From Flavobacteriaceae bacterium (GTDB taxonomy: Bacteria > Bacteroidota > Bacteroidia > Flavobacteriales > Flavobacteriaceae), in assembly GCA_947463515.1 (NCBI GenBank), contig CANHRI010000001.1, positions 58,470 to 122,469 on the forward strand: a stretch of DNA of 64,000 bases, given 5' to 3'. Numbering within the stretch: position 1 is the first letter of the stretch; each line of letters begins with the position of its first letter. The notes beneath the pieces were generated by a model. It did not search any database. It was not told the DNA's origin and saw only the letters and a program-made list of their open reading frames with translations. The position numbers were made by a program, and so were the translations under genes. This document shows, one piece after another, positions 21,448-31,832 of the stretch.

Positions 21448-22668
21448 GGTCTTATTTTTTTCACTAATCCATTTCGATAGGTAGCGGGTGCTTTGCAAGG
21501 TATGGTGGTTGAGCAATTGTCCTACAACATTGGCCTCGCGATGCTGTTGCATTTGCGTACGAACCAAATCCCAACGCGACCAAAATTGTGCGGTATGTGT
21601 TGCTGCAGAAAACTGTTGTTGCAACAACGCAAACCCTTGTTCTTGCGCTGATGTCCAAGCCAAAGCGTTGGTGTAAAGATGGATTGCTTCCGCTACAAAA
21701 ACATCCCAATCGTCGGTGATGACCCCGTTCCATAGGCCGTCGTGGTGCATTCCTTCGGCACCGATGGAAGTGGTAACAGTAGGAGTGCCCATTTGCATGG
21801 CCTCGAGGAGCTTGCCTTTAATACCTGCTCCAAAACGCAAGGGAGCGAGCATAACCTTGGCATTAGCAATGGTAGCCAACGCTTCGGGAGCACGCCCTAG
21901 ACATAAAAACCCTTGCGCGGGTTGGTGCCCTTGTTGAATGCGTTCGGAGGTGTATGCGCCATATATTCGGAGTTGGGCGTGGGGCAGTTGACGTCGAATC
22001 TTTGGCCAAAGCACTTCTTTCAAAAGCAGTACCGCATCGGTATTGGGATCGTGCATGAAATTGCCCATAAACACAAAATCGGCACGCGACGTAAAATCGG
22101 GTATCGAAGTCCCTTTTTCCCCAAACAAGGGCAAATACACCAATTGAGCTGCTGGAAATTGCCATTCGTTTTGCAACCATTCGTATTCAAAAGCCGAAAT
22201 GACCAGTACCCAATCACAGCGGTAAAAGGCAGCCAGTTCACGTTTGGCCGTATCTGAAAGCAACAAACTACGGGAAAGCGGCACTTGCTTTTTGACCGCC
22301 TGTTGCCGTGCGGCACGTAAAAAATGTAGGTCTTGACTATCGAGCAGCGTAAAGGCTTGGGGGCACTGTTCGCGTACGCGCCAGCCAAACTGCTCTTCGG
22401 TCACAAAACGGTCAAAAATCACCACATCGGGTTGCAAGGTATGCACCCATTCGTCGAAGGCCGTATCGTTAACGGCTATAGGGTGAAAGGTATAGGGATA
22501 AGCCGCCCAATCGATAGAAAAATCGCGGTTTTGCGCTGCTGAGGCCACGGTGATAGCGTATCCTTTGGCTGCAAAAAGGGAAAGGAGTTGCAACGAACGG
22601 GTGCCTGCTGCCGACGATTGCGGTTCGGGCCACACGAGACCGATAAAAAGTAGCCGTGGAGTTTCCAT
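21445..22668 (-). CDS. Glycosyltransferase (GT4-like)
   Basis: Start placed at METPRLLFIG. Contains LGRAPEALATIANAKVMLAPLRFGAGIKGKLLEAMQMGTPTVTTSIGAEGM. Confidence 0.85.
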   Translation of the reverse strand: METPRLLFIGLVWPEPQSSAAGTRSLQLLSLFAAKGYAITVASAAQNRDFSIDWAAYPYTFHPIAVNDTAFDEWVHTLQPDVVIFDRFVTEEQFGWRVREQCPQAFTLLDSQDLHFLRAARQQAVKKQVPLSRSLLLSDTAKRELAAFYRCDWVLVISAFEYEWLQNEWQFPAAQLVYLPLFGEKGTSIPDFTSRADFVFMGNFMHDPNTDAVLLLKEVLWPKIRRQLPHAQLRIYGAYTSERIQQGHQPAQGFLCLGRAPEALATIANAKVMLAPLRFGAGIKGKLLEAMQMGTPTVTTSIGAEGMHHDGLWNGVITDDWDVFVAEAIHLYTNALAWTSAQEQGFALLQQQFSAATHTAQFWSRWDLVRTQMQQHREANVVGQLLNHHTLQSTRYLSKWISEKNKT

Positions 22669-22715
22669 TCCTACAAAGAAAACATTTAATTTTGTGGCAT
22701 CAAAACGCAATCGTT

Positions 22716-23297
22716 ATGTTGGGATTACAATTGGCCACCGACCCGCGCTGGGTGAATATCGTAGAAGCAAACATTGAGGAAATCTTAACCGACCACGCTT
22801 GGTGCGAGCAAAAAGCGGCTTCCAATGCGATTTACATTATTGTCAACAACTCCGATAAGGTGGAACTGGTGACCGAAATGTTGCGCATTGCGCGGGAAGA
22901 ATTGGAGCATTTTGAACAAGTGCATGAAGTGATAAAAAAACGGGGATTGGTGTTGGGCCGCGAGCGCAAAGACGACTATGTAGGCGAATTGGTAAAATTT
23001 ATGAAAAAAGATGGCAGCCGCAACGATGCCTTGATTGAGCGTTTGCTTTTTGCCGCCATGATTGAAGCGAGAAGTTGTGAGCGTTTTAAAGTTTTATCCA
23101 CCAACATAAGCGACCCTGAGTTGGCACAATTTTACCGCGAACTGATGATTAGCGAAGCGGGGCACTACACGACCTTTTTGAAATTTGCCCGTCAATACAG
23201 CGAATCGATCGATGTAGACAAGCGGTGGAAAGAATGGATTGCCTTTGAAGCCTCGATCATCACCAAATACGGCAACAAAGAAACGGTACACGGGTAA
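22716..23297 (+). CDS. miaE: tRNA-(ms2io6A)-hydroxylase
   Basis: Start at ATG 22716 (MLGLQLATDPRWV). Diiron motifs EELEHFEQVHEV and EARSCERFKVL...SEAGHY. Confidence 0.9.
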   Translation: MLGLQLATDPRWVNIVEANIEEILTDHAWCEQKAASNAIYIIVNNSDKVELVTEMLRIAREELEHFEQVHEVIKKRGLVLGRERKDDYVGELVKFMKKDGSRNDALIERLLFAAMIEARSCERFKVLSTNISDPELAQFYRELMISEAGHYTTFLKFARQYSESIDVDKRWKEWIAFEASIITKYGNKETVHG

Positions 23298-23382
23298 AGG
23301 ATATTGGCGTAGGGCGCTGCGATAGAAGCTACATCAAGAAACGCTCAAAGTAATTAGAGATTTACAAAAGAGGGATACGGTT

Positions 23383-24469
23383 TTAACAACGTTGGCGCGG
23401 CGGAAGCTTGAGTGGATTGGATAAAATGAATTCAGCCATTGAGGTTGAAGCCACTGTTAGCACCCTTTTTTTGACCTCTTCAATTCTTCTAAATAAATCT
23501 TCCAAGTTATAGCCTTTGCGAACCTCGAGTAATGTCAAATTATTCTGGAGAGACTTTTGTTTTTTTAACTGATCTCTTTTCAACATTTTTTTTGTATGCT
23601 TCATCTCCTCCAAAAAAATCAATTGCCCTATCATGTTGTTCGCCGTGATATTCTATCGCGATCTTAAGTTCAGGAAGCCAAATATCATAGTGTTGTCTGC
23701 CAAGAAAATCAGGTCGCACGTGCTGCAAGACCTTAATGTCTTGAAAATTTTCTTTTATCTTATAATATAAAGCGGTTTCGTTTATATACCCTTCACCAAT
23801 ATGTTTTGCACCAATTTTCAATCGTAGTTTATTTTCAGCCTCTCTCAGTAGATTTGCGCTTGCGCTTCCAATTATATAATCAAGGTCTTCATTGGAAACC
23901 TTCCCGCGTTTAGCTTTAAAGGCTTCTAAACGTTTTGTTCTTATTTTACATAATTCAAAATACTTAAAGTAATAACTTCTTTCGTATGGTCGAATTACAT
24001 TTACATTTGCATCTATCTCATAAAATTGAAAGAAAAACGGAAGGTCGAAAGTGTCTTGCATTTCTTGATCCAATACTTCAAAAACACTTTTGAGGTTTTC
24101 ATTGCCGAAACTAGAAAGAGGATTTAGAGAAAATTCATGTAGTTTATAAATAATTGCTGCACTTCCAACGTTTTTATTTAAAGTTACACCTATTTTTATC
24201 AAGCACTTAACAATCTCGGTGTTTTCAAAGTAAGCTTGATTTTATATCCTCCTTAATTCTATCAGTGAATCTTCGTATAGCCCGATTTTGAATAGATTCT
24301 CGAAAAATTGTTTTGTGCACTCTCGTGGATATTTCTGCTTCAACCAATAATGCTGCCTTTTGGCTAAATTTAAATTACGTTTTGTGTAAAATTCGTCACA
24401 TATTAATTTTTTGACCTTGCCAAAACCAAGTTCTTGCAGTAGTAAATTGAATTCTTCACGACTTTCCAT
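23383..24469 (-). pseudogene. Disrupted nuclease-like gene (PD-(D/E)XK / Vsr-like C-terminal region)
   Basis: ORFs 24242..24469 and 23540..24202 share a frame, separated by TAA at 24242-24244. The third ORF (RDQLKKQKSLQNNLTLLEVRKGYNLEDL) joins after a 1-nt shift at an 8-A run near 23586. Motif ELKIAIEYHGEQHD. Confidence 0.72.
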
Positions 24470-24675
24470 TAATAATTTGTACTAAGGTTTTTACTATGTT
24501 TAACATTTCCCTCCTCCCCCCGCAAATTAAAAAATATTACTCCACCTTCCTCATGGTTTTTCCCCGTTTTTTGAAGTATTTTTCCAAGAAGAGTTAGGTT
24601 TTTTTTTCCGTAGGTGATGCGGCAAACTGCGTAGGCTACTTAACAAAAAAGAACAACGCCATAAAAACACCCTAT

Positions 24676-27450
24676 CTACCTCCACTGACGGCCTTGCTTT
24701 TTTTCCTTGCCCAATGGGTCTAACTTGTAGGTTAGCGAGAACATCACGTAACGGCGCAGTACCACATTTTCCTCATCGCGAATGGCTGTAGCGGTGATCG
24801 TACGGGTGGCGTTTTGGTTTTGGTTCAATAGGTCATATACCTTCACTTTGGCGGTAAAGCGCTTTTGGTAAAAACTGTAGGCCAAACTCGTATTCCACAA
24901 ATAAAAATCCTTGCGAAAACCGTCGGCAATATTGGAGTTGTACGTATACCCAAAATCGTTGCCAAATACCCAGTTGGTGGGCCAAAACAAGGTGGTTTGC
25001 AGGTTCACGCGGTGCAAATAATTGGTTGCTGCATTGACCACATAATTGGTGTACTCCGTGATGTTTCGGGTAAATTGATACGAGGGGTTGATGATCAACT
25101 TTTCACCGTATTCATACGTAAAATTCACCCGTGGGTTCAAGGTCACCGTGCGGGCTTCAAAAGCGTTGCCGTCGGTAATCCCTTTGCTGAGTCCGAAGTT
25201 CATCGCCCAACGCAATTCGTACCGAAACTTGTGGGCCTCTTTTTTATAGGTTTTATTCCAATACAAGCCCGTCCAACTGTTGTACGTCCCCGAAACATTG
25301 GTATAGGTAGTGGTCCGCTTTCGGCTTGCATCAAAAGTAGTCGCCGAAACAATCTGATTATTGTATACATTGCCGCCCGCATAAAATCCGTAGCCCGAAC
25401 GCGAAGCATAATCAAAATCGCGAAACGATACGTAAATATAATGGCGTAGGGAAGCGTCCAAATTCGGGTTTCCAATCGTGGTATTCAACGGGTTAGCCAA
25501 ATCCTCTACGGGCAACACCTGACTGCCCCGCGGAAGTTCGTTATCATAAGAATACGTCGCCCAAATGTTCCGCGATTTGGAGAGGCGCAAATTCAACGTC
25601 GCTTCTATATAGGGTACAAAAAACGTGCGGTTGGTGGGAGTCGTAACGCCCAAATAATCCATAGCCGCATCCATCGTACTCCATTGCGGACCTACATTGA
25701 AAGACGCGTTCCACACCGATTTTTCCAAAACCAAACCCGTGGTGGGTCGAAATACTTGTTGCTTGGTGCGCATGGCATTGGTGAGTAAGGGATTGGCTTG
25801 TGTAAAATCATTGGTCACCGGATCAAATTCTTGGGAGTCGCGGCCATTTTTTTCATGGGTAAACTCATGATAGACATTGTTCACCCACCGCAGCGAGTCC
25901 TTTACGGGTTCGTAAAACTTAAAGTCGTACGAAAACTGATTCACCCGATTGTAACTCGTATTGCGCTGGTTTCGCAAATCGTCGGGTTGGCTATTTTGGT
26001 AAAAAAGGGTTTGCGAGTCCACAAGATTTTGGGCATCGTCTTGTTGATGCTCTTGGTAAAAAACGAGGGCTACATTGCGTCCTTTCCGACGAAATGACTT
26101 GGTAAATGTGGTGGTATTTTCAAACGAGGTCGCCGTATTTTCGGAAATCGAGGATGCATTACTCTCGTTGAGCAATTGCGCCAAAGCATCACGCGACTCT
26201 TGCCGAGAAACGTTGGTACTCTGACCCAAGGTACGACTCCATTTGGGTTCCATGACTACCGTTAGGGTCGAATCAATCGCCCACTCGATATCGCCCGAAA
26301 TGTTGTGCGCGGTAGCTACATTTTTATACGAAGCCTCCGAGGCGGTTTCGTAATTCCCCGAAGGCAAAAAGTTGATTTGACGGGTGCGGCTGTTGTTGCG
26401 GGTATTGGCTTCACTAAAAAAGTAACTCAAGGCAAGGGGACTGTCCTTACGCCATTCGTCGGCATAATTGACCCCTGCCAAATGGGATTGGGTGATGCCC
26501 GTATTACCCCCAAAACGTCGGCGGTTGACAAAAAACGAACCGTTGTCACCCACCCAAATATTGGAATTGCGGCCTCCGCCCATATTGTCGAAGATTTCGT
26601 CCATAGAAAAGCCCGTCGCGTTGATGTTGTTGGACGAAGCCAGAACGCTTACTTTGCGGTTGTTGTTGAAATAATTGACCAATCCACTGCTTTCGTAGCG
26701 GTTGCTCGAACCAGCCCCAGCCATCACTTTTCCAAACCAGCCTTTGTTTTTCTTCTCATCAATGGTAAGATTAATACTGGCGTTGTTGGAGGCCGCAACG
26801 GCTCCTGTTTTTTCCTCTTGCTTGGTTTTGGTATCGGTGACTTGCACTTTGTTAATCATCGAGGAGGGTAAGTTTTGCAAAGCAATTTTTCCATCCCGGT
26901 CAAAAAAGGGTTTCCCGTTAACGAGGATTTGATTGACTTCTTTCCCGTTGACGGTAATTTTTCCTTCGGCATCGATTTCAACACCAGGCAGTTGCTTGAG
27001 CAAGGCTTCCACATTAGCATCGGGCCGCACTTTGAAAGAGGCGGCGTTAAACTCGAGCGTATCTTTTTTGATCCGGATGGGCGGTGTTTCGTTTTTAATC
27101 ACCACTTCATCAAGTGTTTGTGCTGCGGGTTGGAGTCCAATAATCCGCAAATCTTGGGAGGTCGTCAAATTTTTTAAGGTCACTTTATAGTCTTGATAGG
27201 CTACAAAGGAAATTTTCAAAATGACAGGGACATTGCTTTTTTTCAGGGCAAAATCAAAGGTTCCATTTTTTTGACTAATGGTGTATTCAATTACGGTAGA
27301 ATCTTTGGGGTTGGTCAAATAAACGGTGGCCGATTCGATGGGCACGCGCGAGTCTTGATCGACAATAGTTCCTTTGAGGTGAATGGTTTTTTGGGCTGTT
27401 ACGGTAACAAAACAAAAAATAAAGAGCGGGATAAACCAATTTTTAGGCAT
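24676..27450 (-). CDS. Outer membrane beta-barrel / TonB-dependent receptor-like protein
   Basis: 924 aa, N-terminal carboxypeptidase-regulatory-like domain, plug-like LLKQLPGVEIDAEGKITVNGKEVNQILVNGKPFFDRDGK. Confidence 0.87.
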   Translation of the reverse strand: MPKNWFIPLFIFCFVTVTAQKTIHLKGTIVDQDSRVPIESATVYLTNPKDSTVIEYTISQKNGTFDFALKKSNVPVILKISFVAYQDYKVTLKNLTTSQDLRIIGLQPAAQTLDEVVIKNETPPIRIKKDTLEFNAASFKVRPDANVEALLKQLPGVEIDAEGKITVNGKEVNQILVNGKPFFDRDGKIALQNLPSSMINKVQVTDTKTKQEEKTGAVAASNNASINLTIDEKKNKGWFGKVMAGAGSSNRYESSGLVNYFNNNRKVSVLASSNNINATGFSMDEIFDNMGGGRNSNIWVGDNGSFFVNRRRFGGNTGITQSHLAGVNYADEWRKDSPLALSYFFSEANTRNNSRTRQINFLPSGNYETASEASYKNVATAHNISGDIEWAIDSTLTVVMEPKWSRTLGQSTNVSRQESRDALAQLLNESNASSISENTATSFENTTTFTKSFRRKGRNVALVFYQEHQQDDAQNLVDSQTLFYQNSQPDDLRNQRNTSYNRVNQFSYDFKFYEPVKDSLRWVNNVYHEFTHEKNGRDSQEFDPVTNDFTQANPLLTNAMRTKQQVFRPTTGLVLEKSVWNASFNVGPQWSTMDAAMDYLGVTTPTNRTFFVPYIEATLNLRLSKSRNIWATYSYDNELPRGSQVLPVEDLANPLNTTIGNPNLDASLRHYIYVSFRDFDYASRSGYGFYAGGNVYNNQIVSATTFDASRKRTTTYTNVSGTYNSWTGLYWNKTYKKEAHKFRYELRWAMNFGLSKGITDGNAFEARTVTLNPRVNFTYEYGEKLIINPSYQFTRNITEYTNYVVNAATNYLHRVNLQTTLFWPTNWVFGNDFGYTYNSNIADGFRKDFYLWNTSLAYSFYQKRFTAKVKVYDLLNQNQNATRTITATAIRDEENVVLRRYVMFSLTYKLDPLGKEKKQGRQWR

Positions 27451-27535
27451 AGAGCTGGTGTAAAATACTAGAACGCGAATATCCTATTTTATTGTGAATA
27501 CGGTACTGAAAACACCCATTTTAACACCATAAAAA

Positions 27536-27556
27536 AACCCGGAGGTGATCCGGGTT
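27536..27556. terminator. Bidirectional terminator-like hairpin
   Basis: AACCCGGaggtgatCCGGGTTTT flanked by A and T runs. Confidence 0.75.
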
Positions 27557-27575
27557 TTGTATCGTTAATGAAAAA

Positions 27576-29237
27576 TTATTTCAACACTTTAAGCGATTCT
27601 GTTGCATACGCATTGGTAGGATCCAAGGCTAAGGTTTTGTTTAGCAACTCTTTGGCTTTGGCTTTGTCGCTGTTGGCGTAGAAGGAAGCCATGTTGTTGT
27701 AGGCTTCGGTCACCTTGGCTTTATTTTTTGTGATTTCTTCGGGACCTTTGGCGGTTAACGCATCCACGTATTTTTGGTACGATTCGGTCATGATGTCATC
27801 TTTGGCCATCACGCTGTTGATACGCGCTTTGTACAAATACGCTTCTGGATAATCGGGTTTGGCAGCGATCACATTGTCCATCGCTTTATCGGCATTGGTC
27901 AACGCGGGTACATCAATGGTCTTGGCATCTTTTCCGCGATTTACGGTGTGTACACACAATCCATAGTAGATGTTGTCTTCAAAGAAATTTTTGGAGGTGG
28001 TGTTCAAAATAGCCGCTTCAAATACACCAGCAGCTACCCCGTACAACTTTTGTCCAAAATAGGCTTTCCCGATTTCGTTCAAGCCATTGGCCACGTTCAT
28101 GTCCATCTCTACTGCTTTCTTCAAATGGGCCACCCCTTGGGCTAACAATGTAGCATCTACCGTTTTACCATCGGCCCCGATGGACTTTTTCACTTGCGCT
28201 AAGCCTAAGAAATAATAGTCGCCACCGATAATTTTATTTGCTTTGCCTAAGAATTCAGTCAATGCATTAATCGCTTCATCGGTGTTGCCGTTTTCGTAAG
28301 CAGCATACCCAAGGTAACGAAGAATACGCGGATTTACTTTATCCATTTTCTTCATTTCCAGGGCTTCTTTTTCCAATTCTTTGTACTCTTTGGCCAAGAT
28401 CAAAAAGTCGGCATGACGCATACGAGAAGACAAAGAGTAGTCGGTAAGACTCATGTATTTTTCGTAGTTGGTTAACGCTTTGGCAATGTTTTCCTTGTAG
28501 GTACCCGGTTTGTTGTTCGCCCATAAATAATAGGTTTCTGCCAATTCGCGGTACACGGGACCATAGTTAGAATCAATACTCACCACTTCGTCGTAAGCTT
28601 TAACCGCTTCGACATAGGCTTTGGCTCCTTTTAAAAGGACACCCAACTGCATTTTGGCACGAATCAAATTTTTATCCGTGTTGTAGGCATCGCGATACGC
28701 CGAATAAGCATCGTTTTGATTTTTTAACCCATAATATGCATCGCCCATTACCAATTTCACATTGGCATCATTGGGGTTCGCCAATTTAGCTTTTTCCAAC
28801 ACGGCAAGTGCAGCTTGATAGTCGGGCTTGTCGGTATTCATATACGCTTGCGCAATATAAACGTATTCTTCTACTTCTTTTTTACGCATTCCTTGAGTCG
28901 CCAAGTCAAATTTGGATTTGGCTGCCGCCGCATTTCCGGCTTCAAGGTCTAACTGCCCTAAACCGATGTTGTTGAATTTACCTCCTTCAGCTGCGGTTAA
29001 TCCTTTATCAAAAGTAATTTTGGCAGAGTCTTCCACACTCTGTTTGAGGTAAACGTTCCCCAATAGGAAAGTAGCCTTACCATCGGCAGGTTTGGTTTTT
29101 ATAATGGACTTTAAAATCGATTTTGCCTTATCATATTGTTCAGCATCAATGGCTTTCTTGGCCTGATCTAAGTCCTGCGCTTGTGTAACGGCAGTGGCAG
29201 CGAGAAAGGCTACGCTGAAAAATTTAATCGTGCTCAT
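27576..29237 (-). CDS. Tetratricopeptide repeat protein
   Basis: 553 aa with many TPR-like helices (KAKSILKSIIKTKPADGKATFLLGNVYLKQ). Confidence 0.88.
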   Translation of the reverse strand: MSTIKFFSVAFLAATAVTQAQDLDQAKKAIDAEQYDKAKSILKSIIKTKPADGKATFLLGNVYLKQSVEDSAKITFDKGLTAAEGGKFNNIGLGQLDLEAGNAAAAKSKFDLATQGMRKKEVEEYVYIAQAYMNTDKPDYQAALAVLEKAKLANPNDANVKLVMGDAYYGLKNQNDAYSAYRDAYNTDKNLIRAKMQLGVLLKGAKAYVEAVKAYDEVVSIDSNYGPVYRELAETYYLWANNKPGTYKENIAKALTNYEKYMSLTDYSLSSRMRHADFLILAKEYKELEKEALEMKKMDKVNPRILRYLGYAAYENGNTDEAINALTEFLGKANKIIGGDYYFLGLAQVKKSIGADGKTVDATLLAQGVAHLKKAVEMDMNVANGLNEIGKAYFGQKLYGVAAGVFEAAILNTTSKNFFEDNIYYGLCVHTVNRGKDAKTIDVPALTNADKAMDNVIAAKPDYPEAYLYKARINSVMAKDDIMTESYQKYVDALTAKGPEEITKNKAKVTEAYNNMASFYANSDKAKAKELLNKTLALDPTNAYATESLKVLK

Positions 29238-29249
29238 TGTTCTTTGTAT

Positions 29250-30176
29250 TTAAATTTTTGTTTTTTCAATTTGTTTTCGGGTTACAATCTTACGACCGGG
29301 TTCCCGTATGGGGGCTATGCCTGATTTTAATACAATGCGTTGGCCTTTGTCGCCAGCGATGAAGGAGGCAAATCCGATGCCGAGACCTTCATACCCTTGA
29401 CAGTTGATGATGTACAAAACACGTGCCAAAGGATAGTCATTCGTTCCTAAGGCTTCTTGCGTGGGATATGCAATCGAACCGTCGGCTTGTTGCACCCCTA
29501 ATGTTTTCACTTTTTCGACCCAAGGTTTTAAGGCAGTCTTGGGTTCAAAAAGCCAATTGCTTCCAACCAATCCTATCATTCCCTCATGCTCGGCTACATA
29601 TTGAATCACGGATTGGGTATTTTTTTGCGAATATACGCCTTCGGAAGGCAATTGCGTAATTCTGGCTTTCTCCATCATATAGCGCACCGTTCCTGAATTG
29701 GGATTGTCAAAAACGAGGCCTTTCAATGTACTATTTTTTCCTTGCAAAAATCCGATGAGGGTTTCCAAATTCACGACCGTATCCAGTGTTTTTGAAGCCC
29801 CAATCAAAGCAACACCATCGAGAGCAAACGGGGTAGTTCGCGGTACAATGCGTTGCGCTTTGAGAAATTGGGTTTCGTTGGCGTTTAGTTTTCGGGAGAG
29901 AATGGCTATGCCTGATTTGGCTTCCGATAACTTTTTGATCACTGAAACTTCTGAAGAGGGTTCCAAGGTGAGCGAGGCTTCATAGGTAGTTTGAAACACC
30001 AACTGTTGGTCTTCAACGATAGGCAATAACGACTCGTCAACCCAGATTATAGCTTTTCCGCGGAGTATGGTGTCTTTTTGGTTCTCGGAGGAGTTGGGCT
30101 TACAAGAAATGAAGAACCCTAACGTTCCGAAAAACGCCAACATTACATACGGTAGGATTGCATAAATTCTTTTCAT
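29250..30176 (-). CDS. PstS-like substrate-binding lipoprotein
   Basis: Lipobox-like FISCKP; YMMEKARI, GMIGLVGSNWL, YPLARVLYIINCQGYEGLGIGFASFIAGDKGQRIVLKSGIAP. Confidence 0.85.
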   Translation of the reverse strand: MKRIYAILPYVMLAFFGTLGFFISCKPNSSENQKDTILRGKAIIWVDESLLPIVEDQQLVFQTTYEASLTLEPSSEVSVIKKLSEAKSGIAILSRKLNANETQFLKAQRIVPRTTPFALDGVALIGASKTLDTVVNLETLIGFLQGKNSTLKGLVFDNPNSGTVRYMMEKARITQLPSEGVYSQKNTQSVIQYVAEHEGMIGLVGSNWLFEPKTALKPWVEKVKTLGVQQADGSIAYPTQEALGTNDYPLARVLYIINCQGYEGLGIGFASFIAGDKGQRIVLKSGIAPIREPGRKIVTRKQIEKTKI

Positions 30177-30415
30177 GACTCTTCATTCGGTTCGGACGAA
30201 TTAAAAAATCGCAGAAAACGAAAGAAGGCATACACAATAAGTAGTCCTCCAAACATCAAGCGATAATTATCGTCCATGTTTAAGGGAATCTTTTTCCAGA
30301 AGATGATCATTAACCCTAATGTTAAATAAATCAAAAAAAACAAGATTCCCATAAATAGAAGAAATCGCTCTTTAAGCGATTTCTTCTTGTATTGCATTAC
30401 CCATTTCGTAAGCAT
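30173..30415 (-). CDS. Small membrane protein, hypothetical
   Basis: 80 aa with two TM segments, overlapping/abutting neighbours in the operon. Confidence 0.65.
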   Translation of the reverse strand: MLTKWVMQYKKKSLKERFLLFMGILFFLIYLTLGLMIIFWKKIPLNMDDNYRLMFGGLLIVYAFFRFLRFFNSSEPNEES

Positions 30416-30417
30416 GC

Positions 30418-31221
30418 TTATTCCTCTGGGGTTTCAATTTTAATTGGAATTTGATACGAACAACGAACGCGTTTTCCGTTTTGTTCCGCAGGGGTCCATT
30501 TCGGACTCTTACGCAACACACGCTCGGCTTCTTTCCCTGTTCCGTAACCGATATCGCGTAATACTTTGATGTCGGTAAGTGAACCGTCTTTCTCCACGAC
30601 AAAAGAAACAAATACTTGTCCTTTTAATCCAGGTTCATCGGGAGCTTGGTAATTGTTTTTGATGAAGTTGTAAAACTTGGCAATTCCTCCCGGGAATTCA
30701 GGTTTTACTTCAATCCCTGCCGAGTTGTAGATATTGTTATCTTCTTCAACTACCTGACTAACGGGACCTGTACCAGGCTCTTCAACTGTAGGAATTGCGT
30801 TTGGATCTCCTTTGATATCCTCTTTCCCCAAGTTTTTGTCTTTAATTTCTTCAATCTTTGGGGGTTCCTCGGTTACTTCTTCCGTTTTGGCCACTACCGG
30901 CTTCACAAACTTCACCTGATCCACTTTAGGAGGAGGTGGTGGTGGAGGTGGTAATTCTTCCTTCGGTTTTTCCTCTTTGGGTGGCATTTTCACCGTCTTA
31001 ATTTTAGTATCGATGGTAGCCGAATCGTCTTCCGTTGCTGCACTAATAAATTCAGCAATTTTAGGCGTAGCCACAGCAATCGAGAAAATCACAGCTCCGA
31101 TGAAAAAAGCCCGTAAGTTGGTATTTCCGTCTTTAAGTCGTAATTCATAAGCACCATAACTCTTGTTACGTCCTTCGAAAACGATATCCAACCATTGTCT
31201 TTTTAATAAGTCAAGTTTCAT
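30418..31221 (-). CDS. tonB: Energy transducer TonB
   Basis: PPPPPPPP linker; C-terminus PEFPGGIAKFYNFIKNNYQAP...GQVFVSFVVEKDGSLTDIKVLRDIGYG. Confidence 0.93.
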   Translation of the reverse strand: MKLDLLKRQWLDIVFEGRNKSYGAYELRLKDGNTNLRAFFIGAVIFSIAVATPKIAEFISAATEDDSATIDTKIKTVKMPPKEEKPKEELPPPPPPPPKVDQVKFVKPVVAKTEEVTEEPPKIEEIKDKNLGKEDIKGDPNAIPTVEEPGTGPVSQVVEEDNNIYNSAGIEVKPEFPGGIAKFYNFIKNNYQAPDEPGLKGQVFVSFVVEKDGSLTDIKVLRDIGYGTGKEAERVLRKSPKWTPAEQNGKRVRCSYQIPIKIETPEE

Positions 31222-31249
31222 ACGTTATACTTTTGTACTACAAGAGTGG

Positions 31250-31816
31250 TTATTTTTTATTCAATTTATCAGCCAACGCTTTTTCTTCAGGAGAAAAATC
31301 GTTTACAATCGCATAAGTGGGTACCGAGCAGATCGCCATTTCATCCAAGATATCGACCAAGTTACGGTAGGTAGACTCTTTGGTTGGTTTGATAATCACG
31401 ATCAATCCTTTGTCTTTGTTTCCTGTTACTTGCGGTACCGATTCAACACGCTTTAATAGTTCCTTACGGATACCTTCGCGTCCGTGGGTAGTTTGGGTGG
31501 GTTTTCCTCCCGCTTCAGGAGATTCCAACAACCCGTGAAACCATTCAATTTTGTTGTCATCCCCCAAAATGATGGTCATGGTGCGACGTTGATCTACTTT
31601 TATATCTTTCTCTTTGGTTTTGTCCTCTTCTTTATCGGGCAATCCCAAATCCATCGCCTGTGGTTTTGACAAGGTGGTCGTCAACATAAAGAAGGTGATC
31701 AAAAGGAACGCCAAGTCCACCATAGCTGTTAAGTCTACTTTGGAGTTTTGTTTTTTACTGCGTACCTTACCACTCCCTTTTTTGCCGCCACCGTCGTTGG
31801 TATTTAATTCAGCCAT
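31250..31816 (-). CDS. exbD: ExbD/TolR biopolymer transporter
   Basis: KVDLTAMVDLAFLLITFFMLTTTL. Confidence 0.92.
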   Translation of the reverse strand: MAELNTNDGGGKKGSGKVRSKKQNSKVDLTAMVDLAFLLITFFMLTTTLSKPQAMDLGLPDKEEDKTKEKDIKVDQRRTMTIILGDDNKIEWFHGLLESPEAGGKPTQTTHGREGIRKELLKRVESVPQVTGNKDKGLIVIIKPTKESTYRNLVDILDEMAICSVPTYAIVNDFSPEEKALADKLNKK

Positions 31817-31832
31817 TTCTTATGTATTGGGA

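Noticed and set aside
24865-25449. 194-aa plus-strand ORF inside the outer-membrane barrel gene
   Set aside because: Antisense shadow; the minus-strand 924-aa protein is clearly real.
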